A stretch of 40,255 nt of DNA from Mycobacterium sp. AT1. Lineage in GTDB: Bacteria > Actinomycetota > Actinomycetes > Mycobacteriales > Mycobacteriaceae. How positions within the stretch are numbered: the stretch's first letter is position 1; each line of letters starts with the position of its first letter. The translations under genes and the position numbers were made by a program. The stretch lies in the NCBI RefSeq assembly GCF_002043095.1, contig NZ_MVOC01000084.1, positions 1-40,255 on the forward strand, given 5' to 3'. The notes under the pieces are model-generated. The model saw only the letters and a program-made list of their open reading frames with translations. It made no database searches and was not told where the DNA came from. Below are positions 24,351 through 32,724 of the stretch, one piece after another.

Positions 24351-24923
24351 ATGGCACGACCGCCGGAGTTCGATCGCGCGCAGGCGTTGGTCAAGGCCCT
24401 ACATCTGTTCTGGGACAAGGGTTATGAACGTACGACGGTCCGCGACCTGACCGAGGCGATGGGAATCTCGGCGCCCAGTCTGTACAACTCCTTCGGAGGC
24501 AAGAAGGAATTGTTCGACGAGGCCGTCGCGGAATACACCGGTTCGCCGATGCGCGTCATCCCTCCAGGATTGCAGGAGCGCACGGCGCGGGCCGTCTTCG
24601 CCAAGATCCTCGACATCGCCATCCGCGAGTACTGCAGCTCCGCTCAGCCCCGCGGCTGTCTCGTCATCTCCGACCCGGTGCTGATCGACGAACGCCAGCT
24701 CGGCCGCGAGGCGATCCGAGAACGCTTGCAGCAGGCGCACGCTGACGGCGATCTGCCCGCCGACGTCGGCGTCGACGCGTTGACCGACTACGTCGACGTC
24801 GTCTTGCGAGGGCTGTCGTCCATCGCGCGCGACGGTGCCGACACCGCCGCCATGCGGGCCGCTGCGGACGTGGCACTGCGGGCGTGGCCGCGAGCCCCGC
24901 GGCGGTCGACGCGCGACTCGTGA
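24351..24923 (+). CDS. TetR/AcrR family transcriptional regulator
   Basis: A 190-aa repressor. The N-terminal helix-turn-helix reads TTVRDLTEAMGISAPSLYNSFGGKKELFDEAV (two parts, about 26-57), and the ligand domain contains CSSAQPRGCLVISDP, typical of the group related to AcuR/NemR. ATG 24351 is chosen because the upstream 23 codons overlap repeat B and look non-coding. It lies 120 bp before a SnoaL-like gene that it may control, or may autoregulate. Confidence 0.85.
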   Translation: MARPPEFDRAQALVKALHLFWDKGYERTTVRDLTEAMGISAPSLYNSFGGKKELFDEAVAEYTGSPMRVIPPGLQERTARAVFAKILDIAIREYCSSAQPRGCLVISDPVLIDERQLGREAIRERLQQAHADGDLPADVGVDALTDYVDVVLRGLSSIARDGADTAAMRAAADVALRAWPRAPRRSTRDS

Positions 24924-25043
24924 CGCGTCGCGAGCCGACTACCCCGTACGTCCACGCGGTATGGTTTTATCAGTGTTGTTACAGAACTCGTCGGGCGCCG
25001 CTCTTGCCTCGTCCGCAACCACCGCAGGAGGGCAGCAGAACCC

Positions 25044-25412
25044 ATGACCGCCTCTATCGAAGAGCTGATGCACGACAACCTCCTCGCGGTGTTCAACGAA
25101 CGTGACGACGCCAAGCGTCAGGCCGCCGAACGGCGCACCTACGCCGCCGAGGTCAACTGGACCGACGCCGAAGGTGTCATCACAGGCCATGGCGCCTTGG
25201 AGGCCAAATGCGTTGGGCTGCAGACCGGCATCGGTGACCTCCAATTCGAACCCGTCGGCCCGGTCCACGTGTTGCCCGGTTTCGGCTACCTCGCCTGGCA
25301 ACTCGTCGACGCGAAAGGGGGCGACCCGGCGATGACGGGGTTCGACGCCGCGGTCGTCAAGGACGGGCTGATCACCGACCTGTGGACCGTCCTGGTCCCG
25401 CCGCAGCAATAG
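25044..25412 (+). CDS. SnoaL-like/NTF2-fold protein
   Basis: A 122-aa single-domain protein of the SnoaL-like cone fold. The N-terminal helix LMHDNLLAVFNERDDAKRQAAERRTYAAEVNWTDAEGVITG (in parts) and the later strands fit the family, used in polyketide cyclases, isomerases and unknown roles. The upstream AT-rich stretch at 24960-24985 (TTTTATCAGTGTTGTTACAG) is the best promoter/operator candidate for control by the neighbouring TetR protein. Confidence 0.7.
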   Translation: MTASIEELMHDNLLAVFNERDDAKRQAAERRTYAAEVNWTDAEGVITGHGALEAKCVGLQTGIGDLQFEPVGPVHVLPGFGYLAWQLVDAKGGDPAMTGFDAAVVKDGLITDLWTVLVPPQQ

Positions 25413-25459
25413 ACGTCACGATGAGCTGAGCCGGCCCCCGACGTCACCGACCGCCAGGA

Positions 25460-25723
25460 CTAGCTGACCTGTGCCTCGCCAGCGGCGTCGTCTACGCGGT
25501 GGGCGCCCTGCGTGTCGGGGAGTTCGTGCCTTCCGTTGCCGAGGCTGCGCTGACGGCTCCACAACGTGACCGCGCCAAGCGCCACCACCCCAAGCAGCAC
25601 CAGCGCCGGCCCCGCCAGCGCCTGTGCCAGCCAGATGCGTCGCTGAGTTCTTGTCACCGTTCGTCCAGCGTCCCGCAGGCGGGTCAGCGATTCCATGCGT
25701 CGGGTGTTTCCCGTCGTGGCCAT
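25460..25723 (-). CDS. Small single-pass membrane protein, hypothetical
   Basis: An 87-aa protein. A basic N-terminal helix (RRMESLTRLRDAGRTVTRTQRRIW) leads into one membrane segment (LAQALAGPALVLLGVVALGAVTLW, about 35-58) and a polar tail. No family is recognised. ATG 25723 is used; the upstream 18 in-frame codons are His/Arg/Pro-rich and look non-coding. It is divergent from the four-gene module starting at 25835. Confidence 0.45.
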   Translation of the reverse strand: MATTGNTRRMESLTRLRDAGRTVTRTQRRIWLAQALAGPALVLLGVVALGAVTLWSRQRSLGNGRHELPDTQGAHRVDDAAGEAQVS

Positions 25724-25834
25724 GGGGAAACCTGGCGGGCGGTGTCGATGCCCGGGACTCCGATGGTCCCGCGGCAACCGCGATCCGCGCGGCCTGCGGT
25801 CTGTCGTCGGCGGCGTCGATGGTAGGAATCTGAC

Positions 25835-26074
25835 GTGACGGAGACGAATGCAGACGGTGGCTCGGTCGCCGCTCGCACGTTCGCCGAGGTGCTCGGCGAG
25901 GAGCCGCCCGCCGCGGTTGGTGCGCTGCCGGACGAGGTGCTGACCCGACTGGCCGGTCAGATCGAGGACGCCAGCCGCCGCCAGGCCGCGGCCATGGAGG
26001 CCGGGGTCAAGTCGGCGCTGAAGGGCGTTCCGCTGCCGTTGCGCGGCGTGGTCCGCAAGGCGCTGCTCGGATGA
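25835..26074 (+). CDS. Small protein, first gene of an unknown four-gene module
   Basis: A 79-aa protein starting at GTG 25835. The middle looks helical and amphipathic (LPDEVLTRLAGQIEDASRRQAAAMEAGVKSALKG, in parts). No membrane segment and no known family. Its stop overlaps the next ATG (ATGA 26071-26074), so it is co-translated with the helical-repeat protein and may bind it. Confidence 0.6.
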   Translation: MTETNADGGSVAARTFAEVLGEEPPAAVGALPDEVLTRLAGQIEDASRRQAAAMEAGVKSALKGVPLPLRGVVRKALLG

Positions 26075-27081
26075 CGGCGCCGCGTCCCGAGCTGGTCGCG
26101 ATCGGCCGGGTGTTGGGCGTCGAGGTCGACGAGTTGCACGGTCTTGACGGGGTTTCCGACGACGACCTGAGCGTGCTTCACGGTCACATCGCCAACCGGC
26201 TGTCCGCGGACAAGCGTCGGAGATTCGCCCGGGTTGCGGCGCTTGCGCAGTCGATTCCCGGTCCGATCGCGGGCCGGCTGGCCGAGAAGTTCCTGCCGCC
26301 GGCCGGGGGTGCGCTCGCCGCCGAGCTGCTCGAGCCCGCCAAGGCGCGCGACCTCGTCGGGCGGGTGTCGCTTGCGTATCTCGGGGACCTGGCGATCGCG
26401 TTGGACCCGGTGCGTGCGCAAGACGTCGTGCGAGCTATCCCGGCGGCGCGGGTGGGGGAGGTCGCGCAGGAGTTGTTCCTTCGAAAGGAGTATGCCGCGA
26501 TGGCGCGGTTCGTCGGAGCCGTCGAGGTTGACGCGCTGTTCGCGACCCTCGGCGTCGCGACACCTCACGACCTCCTCGCCGTGGTGCCGCTGCTGACCTG
26601 GAATGACAACCTGGACCGCGTCATCGCCGAGCTCCCCGACGACCAGATCCAGCAGATCGCCGCCGACCTCGACGCCGGTGAACTCGCCGACCTCGCACTC
26701 GCACTCGACCCACACCGATTCGGGCCCATCGTCGCGGCCGTGCCGGTGGACACGGTCGCCGACATCGCGAGCGCTTTGCTCGAGCGCGGCGAATACGCGG
26801 CGATGGTCGGATTCGCCGGAGTGATCACCCCCGAGATGCTATGTGCTGCAGTCGATCAGGCGACCGACGGTCACCTCGTCGGTGTGGTGGCCGCGGTGAT
26901 GTCGGGTGAGATGTGGGTGGAGTTCGACCACCTCGTCGAGGGACTCGACGACCGAGGCCGCGGACGTCTGCGCACCGTTGTCGGGGCCCTACCGTCCGAC
27001 GCGTTCTCCCGGCTCCAGACGGGTGGCCGACTTGGCGCCCAAGCCACCGAACTGGTCGTCGCCGCAGCGGCTCTGCGCTGA
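26071..27081 (+). CDS. Helical-repeat protein with internal duplication, unknown function
   Basis: A 336-aa soluble protein, rich in Ala, Val, Leu and Asp. Residues 103-157 and 204-258 are duplicates at an exact 101-residue offset: LGDLAIALDP at 104-113 matches LADLALALDP at 205-214, and EYAAM occurs at 140-144 and 241-245. The helix-loop pattern with LDP and LP turns resembles the superhelix of the MgtE N-terminal domain, but there is no CBS or transport domain. It may be a scaffold. It is coupled to the 79-aa gene and is followed, after 143 bp, by the membrane-protein gene. Confidence 0.75.
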   Translation: MTAPRPELVAIGRVLGVEVDELHGLDGVSDDDLSVLHGHIANRLSADKRRRFARVAALAQSIPGPIAGRLAEKFLPPAGGALAAELLEPAKARDLVGRVSLAYLGDLAIALDPVRAQDVVRAIPAARVGEVAQELFLRKEYAAMARFVGAVEVDALFATLGVATPHDLLAVVPLLTWNDNLDRVIAELPDDQIQQIAADLDAGELADLALALDPHRFGPIVAAVPVDTVADIASALLERGEYAAMVGFAGVITPEMLCAAVDQATDGHLVGVVAAVMSGEMWVEFDHLVEGLDDRGRGRLRTVVGALPSDAFSRLQTGGRLGAQATELVVAAAALR

Positions 27082-27224
27082 CGCCGTCAGTCGCTTGCGG
27101 GCGGCGCGGCGAGCCCAGTCCACAGGCGGTTGCCACCAGTATTGCCGTCACCGCACCGGCGAAGCAGTGCGAGACTTACACGGTGCAGTACGTGCCGCCT
27201 ATCGGCGTTTTGGGAGATCTTCCG

Positions 27225-27725
27225 GTGCGTGACTTCGTCGTCTCGCCCGGCTTTGCCGGTCTGATGGCATTGTTGGCCGCGGTCGTCGCGGCCGGTGCCG
27301 TCCTCTACTCGTCGCGACGAGCCCGACAGCGGTTCGAGCAGCGGCGTGACGAGCAGGATCGCCGCCAAGATCGCGCTCGCGACGATGCGGACAAGGCTCT
27401 GGCGTGGGAGCGGTGGCAGTGGGTGGTCGAGACCGCCGGGATCGAGCCCGCGGTGAGCGAGGGCGCCACCCTGGGGCTTGGACCCGCGGTGACCCTGGAG
27501 GTGCTGGGTGGGCTGCTCCGCGACGCCGACCGGCTCGGCGACGAGACCCTGGCCAGGGCGGTGGCGGTGTACCAGGAGCAGCTGGTGCTGGTGCTGGCAC
27601 AGCAGGCGGGCCCGGTGTCCGGCGTCGAGGCGGCCGCGGCGCCGACGTCAGAACCTGAAACAACCGCCCTTCCAACGCAATCCGAACCGGTGAGGGAAAG
27701 TAGCGGAGGGCGACGACGCCGATGA
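27225..27725 (+). CDS. Membrane-anchored protein with charged helix, unknown function
   Basis: A 166-aa protein. A membrane segment at about 9-28 (FAGLMALLAAVVAAGAVLY) is followed by a highly charged helix (RRARQRFEQRRDEQDRRQDRARDDADK), then a compact region (WERWQWVVETAG ... LGPAVTLEVLGGLLRDADRLGDETLARAVAVY) and a Pro/Thr/Glu-rich tail ending in RRRR. Similar short-helix proteins are common and uncharacterised in actinobacteria. GTG 27225 with GGGAG upstream is preferred to GTG 27183. The stop overlaps the coiled-coil gene start (ATGA 27722-27725). Confidence 0.65.
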   Translation: MRDFVVSPGFAGLMALLAAVVAAGAVLYSSRRARQRFEQRRDEQDRRQDRARDDADKALAWERWQWVVETAGIEPAVSEGATLGLGPAVTLEVLGGLLRDADRLGDETLARAVAVYQEQLVLVLAQQAGPVSGVEAAAAPTSEPETTALPTQSEPVRESSGGRRRR

Positions 27726-29092
27726 CGACCACTCGTCAACACATCGAGGACCTCGACGTCGGCCGGTGGGCGACGCTGACGCGACGCGCGGCGGCGGACG
27801 CAGTCGCAACCGCCGAGCGATTGGGGATGCAGCCACGGGCTGAAACGGTTGCCTTGGCTGCGATGAGTGAGCGTGACCTGGTCCGACACCGCGAACGCAA
27901 CGGGTCGCCAGTACCTCGCAGGTCGCTCGCGATGCAGGTCGTCGAGGCCGACCATCTGCGCAGCGTGGCCGAGGAGCGGGCACGTGTGGCGCATCAGGGC
28001 CGGCTGGACGCCGAGGCGGCGGCCTCGCTCGCGCGCGCCGAAGCCGAGGAGTCCGCCGGCGCTGCCGCGGATGCGGGTGAGCGGGTCCGCGCGGTGGAGG
28101 CGGCGTCCGCGCGCAAGGACGCCGAGCGCAGGGCGGAGCGAGCGGCCGATCAGAAGGCGACGCTGCAGGCTCGAGCAGAGGTGGAGCGGGTTCGCGCTGC
28201 TGCGGCGGCGGAGGCTGCCGTGGCGGACGAGAGGGTTCGCGCAGCGGAGGCGCGTGCCACCGAGCGGAGCGCCGAGCGGGCGACCGAGCGGGAGGCCGGA
28301 GAGAAAGCCGAGCAGCTACTGCACGCGGAAATCGAACGGGCCCGCGCCGACGCCGCGACCGAGGTGGCCGCCGCCGAGGAGAGGGCTCGGGCCGCGGAGG
28401 CGCGTGCCGCCGAGCGGAGTGCCGAGCGGGCTGCCGAGCGGGCGACGGCGGAGGAAGCCGTGCAGCGGGTCCGCCACGAGTTGGAAAAGGTGCGGTCGGA
28501 GGCGGCCGCCGAGGTGGCGGCGGCGCGTGGGAAGGCGACCGCTGACGTGGCCGCTGCGCGCGAAGCAGCCGAGGCCGAGACCGAGGCCGCGCAGAAGGCT
28601 GCTGCCGCCGAAGTCGCTCGCTGGGAGGACCACGCCCGCGACATGGAGCGGTGGGCGCGAGCCGAAGTGGCGTCCCAGCTGTTGACGATTCCCGTCCCGC
28701 CGTTCGAAGTGCGATCACGAGCCGGATCCGTCGAGAGCACCATCGACACGCTCTACCAGATCGATCACGTGCTGGAGGTCGCACTGAATGGCGGGAAGGC
28801 GTCGTTCGTGCCCGACCGCGACTTCACGCTCAACCTCATCTTGAAGGTGCAGGAGCAGGCCGAGGACGTCCCGCGTGAACTGGCCGCCATGACAACGCGG
28901 TACTCGGACGAAGTTCAGGCGGCGGCCGCCGCCGGCTATGCCGTGGCCGCCGGGGACGCCTTTCGCGCCCTTCTTCAGCGCGTCGACGCCGCCGTACAGC
29001 GGCTGGGAACGCGGTTCCGCAGCCCCGATGCCGAGATCATCGAGGGGGTCACGGCCATGCTCGCGGATCTTCGGGCGAAGGGCTTGTACTAG
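27722..29092 (+). CDS. Long Ala/Glu/Arg coiled-coil protein, unknown function
   Basis: A 456-aa protein. Residues 1-75 form a small N-terminal region (MTTTRQHIEDLDVGRWATLTRR...). About 80-315 is continuous charged coiled coil, with a 50-residue internal repeat (ERVRAAEARATERSAER from 170, ERARAAEARAAERSAER from 220). A globular C-terminal domain (about 325-456) includes TIDTLYQIDHVLEVALNGGKASFVPDRDFTLNLI. The coil may be a lattice or tether for the membrane protein to which it is translationally coupled. It is convergent with mimR, 7 bp apart. No known family. Confidence 0.72.
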   Translation: MTTTRQHIEDLDVGRWATLTRRAAADAVATAERLGMQPRAETVALAAMSERDLVRHRERNGSPVPRRSLAMQVVEADHLRSVAEERARVAHQGRLDAEAAASLARAEAEESAGAAADAGERVRAVEAASARKDAERRAERAADQKATLQARAEVERVRAAAAAEAAVADERVRAAEARATERSAERATEREAGEKAEQLLHAEIERARADAATEVAAAEERARAAEARAAERSAERAAERATAEEAVQRVRHELEKVRSEAAAEVAAARGKATADVAAAREAAEAETEAAQKAAAAEVARWEDHARDMERWARAEVASQLLTIPVPPFEVRSRAGSVESTIDTLYQIDHVLEVALNGGKASFVPDRDFTLNLILKVQEQAEDVPRELAAMTTRYSDEVQAAAAAGYAVAAGDAFRALLQRVDAAVQRLGTRFRSPDAEIIEGVTAMLADLRAKGLY

Positions 29093-29099
29093 ACCGCGG

Positions 29100-30857
29100 T
29101 CAGACGTCGATGCCGAAGTCCTTGATCTTGCGGTAGATCGTCGCGCGGGACATGCCGAGGGCCTTCGCGGCTTCGGCCTTGTTGCGGTCGTTCTCCGAAA
29201 GGCTTCGCACGATCGCGTCGCGTTCGATCGCCTCCAGCCGGGTGAGCTTGCGCCTGCTGACCGAGCGGCATTCGTTGGGGAGCTGGTCGATACCGATCAC
29301 GCCCGAGCGTTGACGGGATACGGTCTGCGCCAACACGTTACGCAACTGCGCAACGTTGCCCGGCCACGGGAGGCGGCTCAGCTGCCGCATTGCCGCGGAA
29401 TCCAGGCGGGCCTGCCCGGGCGTCAGGTCCGCAAGAAGCATGGGGACGAGCTGCTCGAGGTCTTCGATCCGGTGGCGCAGGGCCGGAATCGTCACGGTGT
29501 GGGTGAAGAACGGCAGCACGAGCGCGTCCACCAATGGTGAGTTCCGTTCGCTGCTCGTCGTGGCGGCGATCCACCCCCGGCCCGCGCGGGCCTGCATCAC
29601 GGCGGCCAGCGGTTCGAGCACCTCGTCGGCGAGCTCGTCGACGTTGGCGACGATGACGGCGAAGTCGGCGGAGTCCGTCTCCAATTCGAACGCGGCGACG
29701 AAGTCGTCGGCACTGTCGAAGTCGTCTTCGCGCAGGATGGCGACACTGCGCTCGGGGGAGACGAACTGTGCGACGGATTGACCGAGACGTGTTCTCCCCG
29801 AGCCCCGTTCGCCTTCGAGCACCACCCATTCCCGGTCGCGATAGCATCGTTCGACCTGCTGACAGCTGCGGCGGAACGAGCTGCTTCGGCCGGCCAGGCC
29901 GGGCACCGAGTGGCCGACTCCTCGGACCGGGGTGCTCGCGGTGACGTGCACCGAGACGTGGAACACCACGCTGTCGTTGCGGACCCCGATGGCGATGCGG
30001 TCGGCCACCGAAATCTTCACAGACACACCGCTGGGCAGAGAGGCGACGGCGGTCGAGGTCAACGAGGCGCGGGTCATGTCCGCCGCATGGTCGAGAAGCA
30101 CGGTCTGATCGGCCGCGTCGAGCGTTTGACGGAGGTAGGGATTCATCAGGACGACGTCGCCACCGATCGCCAGGACTCCGGCGGGGTAGCGGCGACTCTG
30201 CTTGAGGTAGGCGTCGAGCAACGCCGTTTCGGTTTCGTTCTTCGCCGCGTTCATGCGGTCCTCGATCTGGCTGCCCGCGCTCTTGGCGAGGACGAAGAGC
30301 AGTGGATCGGCCTTGTCCGCCCAGCAGGTCAAGTCGATGACGCCGACGATCCGCCGGGTGATGGGTTCGCGGATGGGCGAGCCGGCGCATGCCAGGCGAC
30401 CCAGGGTTCCGACGTAGTGCTCGCTGCCCTGGATGAAAGCCGGTCTCCCGGTCTCCAGGGCGGTTCCGATGCCGTTGGTGCCGGCGAATTCCTCGGCGTA
30501 GCTGTAGCCGCGCGCCAGGCGCACGTCGTCGAGCATTCGCTCGATGGTGGAGTTCGGCGCGATCCGATCGAGAACGAGGCCGTCGGCCGAGGTCAGGACG
30601 ACGCTCACCGCCTGCTCGGAGAGATCGTCGGCGATGCGCCGCAGAATCGGTGCCGCCGCGTGCGCCAACGGAGTGTCGGTGTCGGGATCACGTAGGTAGG
30701 GCAACTCGACACGGTCGGGGTGGACGTGGAGCTCGCGCGACCGGCGCCACGAACTGAGCACGTTCGGTCGCACGGCGTCCTCGTTCAACGCCCCTGCGGT
30801 GAGGAACTGTTCTCGGGCGCGGCTGGCGTCTAGCACGATGTCGTCGTCTTTGACCAC
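29100..30857 (-). CDS. mimR: MimR, GAF/AAA-like/Fis transcriptional activator of the mim operon
   Basis: A 585-aa AcoR-type regulator. A GAF sensor domain (about 80-200) has the typical AEEFAGTNGIGTAL (121-134). The central region resembles an AAA+ domain but is degenerate: Walker A is GERGSGRT (349-356), with Arg for the catalytic Lys, and there is no GAFTGA loop. The C-terminal Fis-type helix-turn-helix is at about 545-583 (NKAEAAKALGMSRATIYRKIKDFG). It cannot act through sigma-54, which mycobacteria lack. It is divergent from mimA across 235 bp containing two palindromes that are its likely binding sites. The equivalent gene in M. smegmatis is needed for mimABCD expression. Confidence 0.88.
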   Translation of the reverse strand: MVKDDDIVLDASRAREQFLTAGALNEDAVRPNVLSSWRRSRELHVHPDRVELPYLRDPDTDTPLAHAAAPILRRIADDLSEQAVSVVLTSADGLVLDRIAPNSTIERMLDDVRLARGYSYAEEFAGTNGIGTALETGRPAFIQGSEHYVGTLGRLACAGSPIREPITRRIVGVIDLTCWADKADPLLFVLAKSAGSQIEDRMNAAKNETETALLDAYLKQSRRYPAGVLAIGGDVVLMNPYLRQTLDAADQTVLLDHAADMTRASLTSTAVASLPSGVSVKISVADRIAIGVRNDSVVFHVSVHVTASTPVRGVGHSVPGLAGRSSSFRRSCQQVERCYRDREWVVLEGERGSGRTRLGQSVAQFVSPERSVAILREDDFDSADDFVAAFELETDSADFAVIVANVDELADEVLEPLAAVMQARAGRGWIAATTSSERNSPLVDALVLPFFTHTVTIPALRHRIEDLEQLVPMLLADLTPGQARLDSAAMRQLSRLPWPGNVAQLRNVLAQTVSRQRSGVIGIDQLPNECRSVSRRKLTRLEAIERDAIVRSLSENDRNKAEAAKALGMSRATIYRKIKDFGIDV

Positions 30858-30921
30858 GGTGGCTGTACCTCGGTCCTGCTTTGGGCTGTCTCGAAGTCTA
30901 GGGACGATCCCAGGTCATGGC

Positions 30922-30936
30922 GTCTCATTTTGAGAT
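30922..30936. promoter_or_regulatory. Upstream palindrome, candidate MimR site 1
   Basis: GTCTCA-TTT-TGAGAT: two TCTCA/TGAGA half-sites with a 3-bp spacer, in the mimR-mimA divergent region, 65 bp from the mimR start. The same arms recur at 30992-31006. Confidence 0.6.
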
Positions 30937-30991
30937 TTCCCGCCTAGCCGCGGCGGCGGTCGTCGGGCGCTTTCCGCCTGATGTGACCTGA

Positions 30992-31006
30992 GTCTCAAAG
31001 TGAGAC
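30992..31006. promoter_or_regulatory. Downstream palindrome, candidate MimR site 2
   Basis: GTCTCA-AAG-TGAGAC: a perfect 6-bp inverted repeat with a 3-bp spacer, 86 bp upstream of mimA and 70 bp centre-to-centre from site 1. A shared arm sequence at two sites in a divergent promoter argues for a single dimeric regulator. Confidence 0.62.
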
Positions 31007-31092
31007 CCATATGGGGCGCATCACAGAGTTCCATCGGTGACGCGTCGTCCCCAGCCCGGCGGATGACTGGCCCATCTATCAGGAGACTCACG

Positions 31093-32718
31093 TTGAGTAG
31101 ACAAAGCCTGACCAAGGCACACGCGAAGATCAGTGAACTGACATGGGAGCCGACGTTCGCCACGCCGGCCACCCGCTTCGGCACCGACTACACCTTCGAG
31201 AAGGCCCCCAAGAAGGATCCGCTCAAGCAGATCATGCGGTCCTACTTCTCGATGGAGGAGGAGAAGGACAACCGCGTCTACGGCGCGATGGACGGCGCGA
31301 TCCGCGGCAACATGTTCCGTCAGGTGCAGCAGCGCTGGCTGGAATGGCAGAAGCTGTTCCTGTCGATCATCCCGTTCCCCGAGATCTCGGCGGCGCGGGC
31401 GATGCCGATGGCCATCGACGCGGTACCCAATCCCGAGATTCACAACGGGCTGGCCGTGCAGATGATCGACGAGGTACGGCACTCGACGATTCAGATGAAT
31501 CTCAAGAAGCTGTACATGAACAACTACATCGACCCGGCCGGGTTCGACATGACCGAGAAGGCGTTCGCGAACAACTACGCGGGCACGATCGGCAGGCAGT
31601 TCGGCGAGGGGTTCATCACCGGTGATGCGATCACCGCGGCGAACATCTACCTCACCGTCGTCGCCGAAACCGCCTTCACCAACACGCTATTCGTGGCCAT
31701 GCCCGACGAGGCGGCGGCCAACGGCGACTACCTGCTGCCCACGGTCTTCCACTCGGTGCAGTCCGACGAGTCCCGGCACATCTCCAACGGCTACTCGATC
31801 CTGTTGATGGCGTTGGCCGACGAGCGCAACCGTCCGTTGCTGGAGCGCGATCTGCGCTACGCCTGGTGGAACAACCACTGCGTGGTGGACGCCGCCATCG
31901 GCACGTTCATCGAATACGGCACCAAGGACCGTCGCAAGGACCGTGAGAGCTACGCCGAGATGTGGCGACGCTGGATCTACGACGACTACTACCGCAGTTA
32001 CCTTCTGCCGCTGGAGAAGTACGGGCTGACGATCCCGCACGACCTGGTCGAGGAGGCGTGGAAGCGCATCACCGAGAAGGGCTACGTGCACGAGGTCGCC
32101 AGGTTCTTCGCGACCGGCTGGCCGGTCAACTACTGGCGCATCGACACCATGACCGACACCGACTTCGAGTGGTTCGAGCACAAGTACCCGGGCTGGTACT
32201 CGAAGTACGGCAAGTGGTGGGAGGCCTACAACCGCCTCGCCTACCCCGGCCGCAACAAGCCCATCGCGTTCGAAGAGGTCGGCTACGAGTACCCGCACCG
32301 CTGCTGGACGTGCATGGTGCCCGCCCTGATCCGCGAGGACATGATCGTCGAGAAGGTCGACGGGCAGTGGAAGACGTACTGCTCGGAGACCTGCTACTGG
32401 ACCGACGCCGTCGCCTTCCGCGGCGAGTACGAAGGCCGAGACACCCCGAACATGGGGCGCCTCACCGGTTTCCGCGAGTGGGAGACGCTGCACCACGGCA
32501 AGGACCTCGCCGACATCGTCTCCGATCTCGGTTACGTCCGCGACGACGGCCAGACGCTCGTTGGTCAGCCGCACCTGAACCTGGACCCGTCGAAGATGTG
32601 GACCCTGGACGACGTGCGCGGCAACACGTTCAACAGCCCGAACGTGCTGCTGAACCAGATGTCGGATGCCGAACGCGAAGCCCACGTCGCGGCCTACCGC
32701 GCCGGCGCGACGGTCTAA
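31093..32718 (+). CDS. mimA: MimA, propane/acetone/phenol monooxygenase hydroxylase large subunit
   Basis: A 541-aa soluble diiron monooxygenase alpha subunit. Diiron ligands are visible as Glu97 (PEISAARA), Glu127-x2-His130 (DEVRH), Glu192 (AETAF) and Glu226-x2-His229 (DESRH). The enzyme inserts oxygen into propane at C2, acetone at the methyl group and phenol. The sequence is nearly identical in type to M. smegmatis/M. goodii MimA. The start is TTG 31093, with AGGAG 7 nt upstream, giving MSRQSLTKAH. It is the first gene of the mim operon, driven from the MimR-controlled divergent promoter, and is followed by a strong hairpin. Confidence 0.95.
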   Translation: MSRQSLTKAHAKISELTWEPTFATPATRFGTDYTFEKAPKKDPLKQIMRSYFSMEEEKDNRVYGAMDGAIRGNMFRQVQQRWLEWQKLFLSIIPFPEISAARAMPMAIDAVPNPEIHNGLAVQMIDEVRHSTIQMNLKKLYMNNYIDPAGFDMTEKAFANNYAGTIGRQFGEGFITGDAITAANIYLTVVAETAFTNTLFVAMPDEAAANGDYLLPTVFHSVQSDESRHISNGYSILLMALADERNRPLLERDLRYAWWNNHCVVDAAIGTFIEYGTKDRRKDRESYAEMWRRWIYDDYYRSYLLPLEKYGLTIPHDLVEEAWKRITEKGYVHEVARFFATGWPVNYWRIDTMTDTDFEWFEHKYPGWYSKYGKWWEAYNRLAYPGRNKPIAFEEVGYEYPHRCWTCMVPALIREDMIVEKVDGQWKTYCSETCYWTDAVAFRGEYEGRDTPNMGRLTGFREWETLHHGKDLADIVSDLGYVRDDGQTLVGQPHLNLDPSKMWTLDDVRGNTFNSPNVLLNQMSDAEREAHVAAYRAGATV

Positions 32719-32724
32719 CCCAGC

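Noticed and set aside
28000..28700. A - strand gene opposite the coiled-coil protein
   Set aside because: Long opposite frames are mirror images of the Ala/Glu/Arg codon bias; the + strand frame has an ATGA coupling and a globular C-terminus.
29100..30857. Sigma-54-dependent enhancer-binding protein
   Set aside because: No GAFTGA loop and a mutated Walker A; mycobacteria also lack sigma-54.
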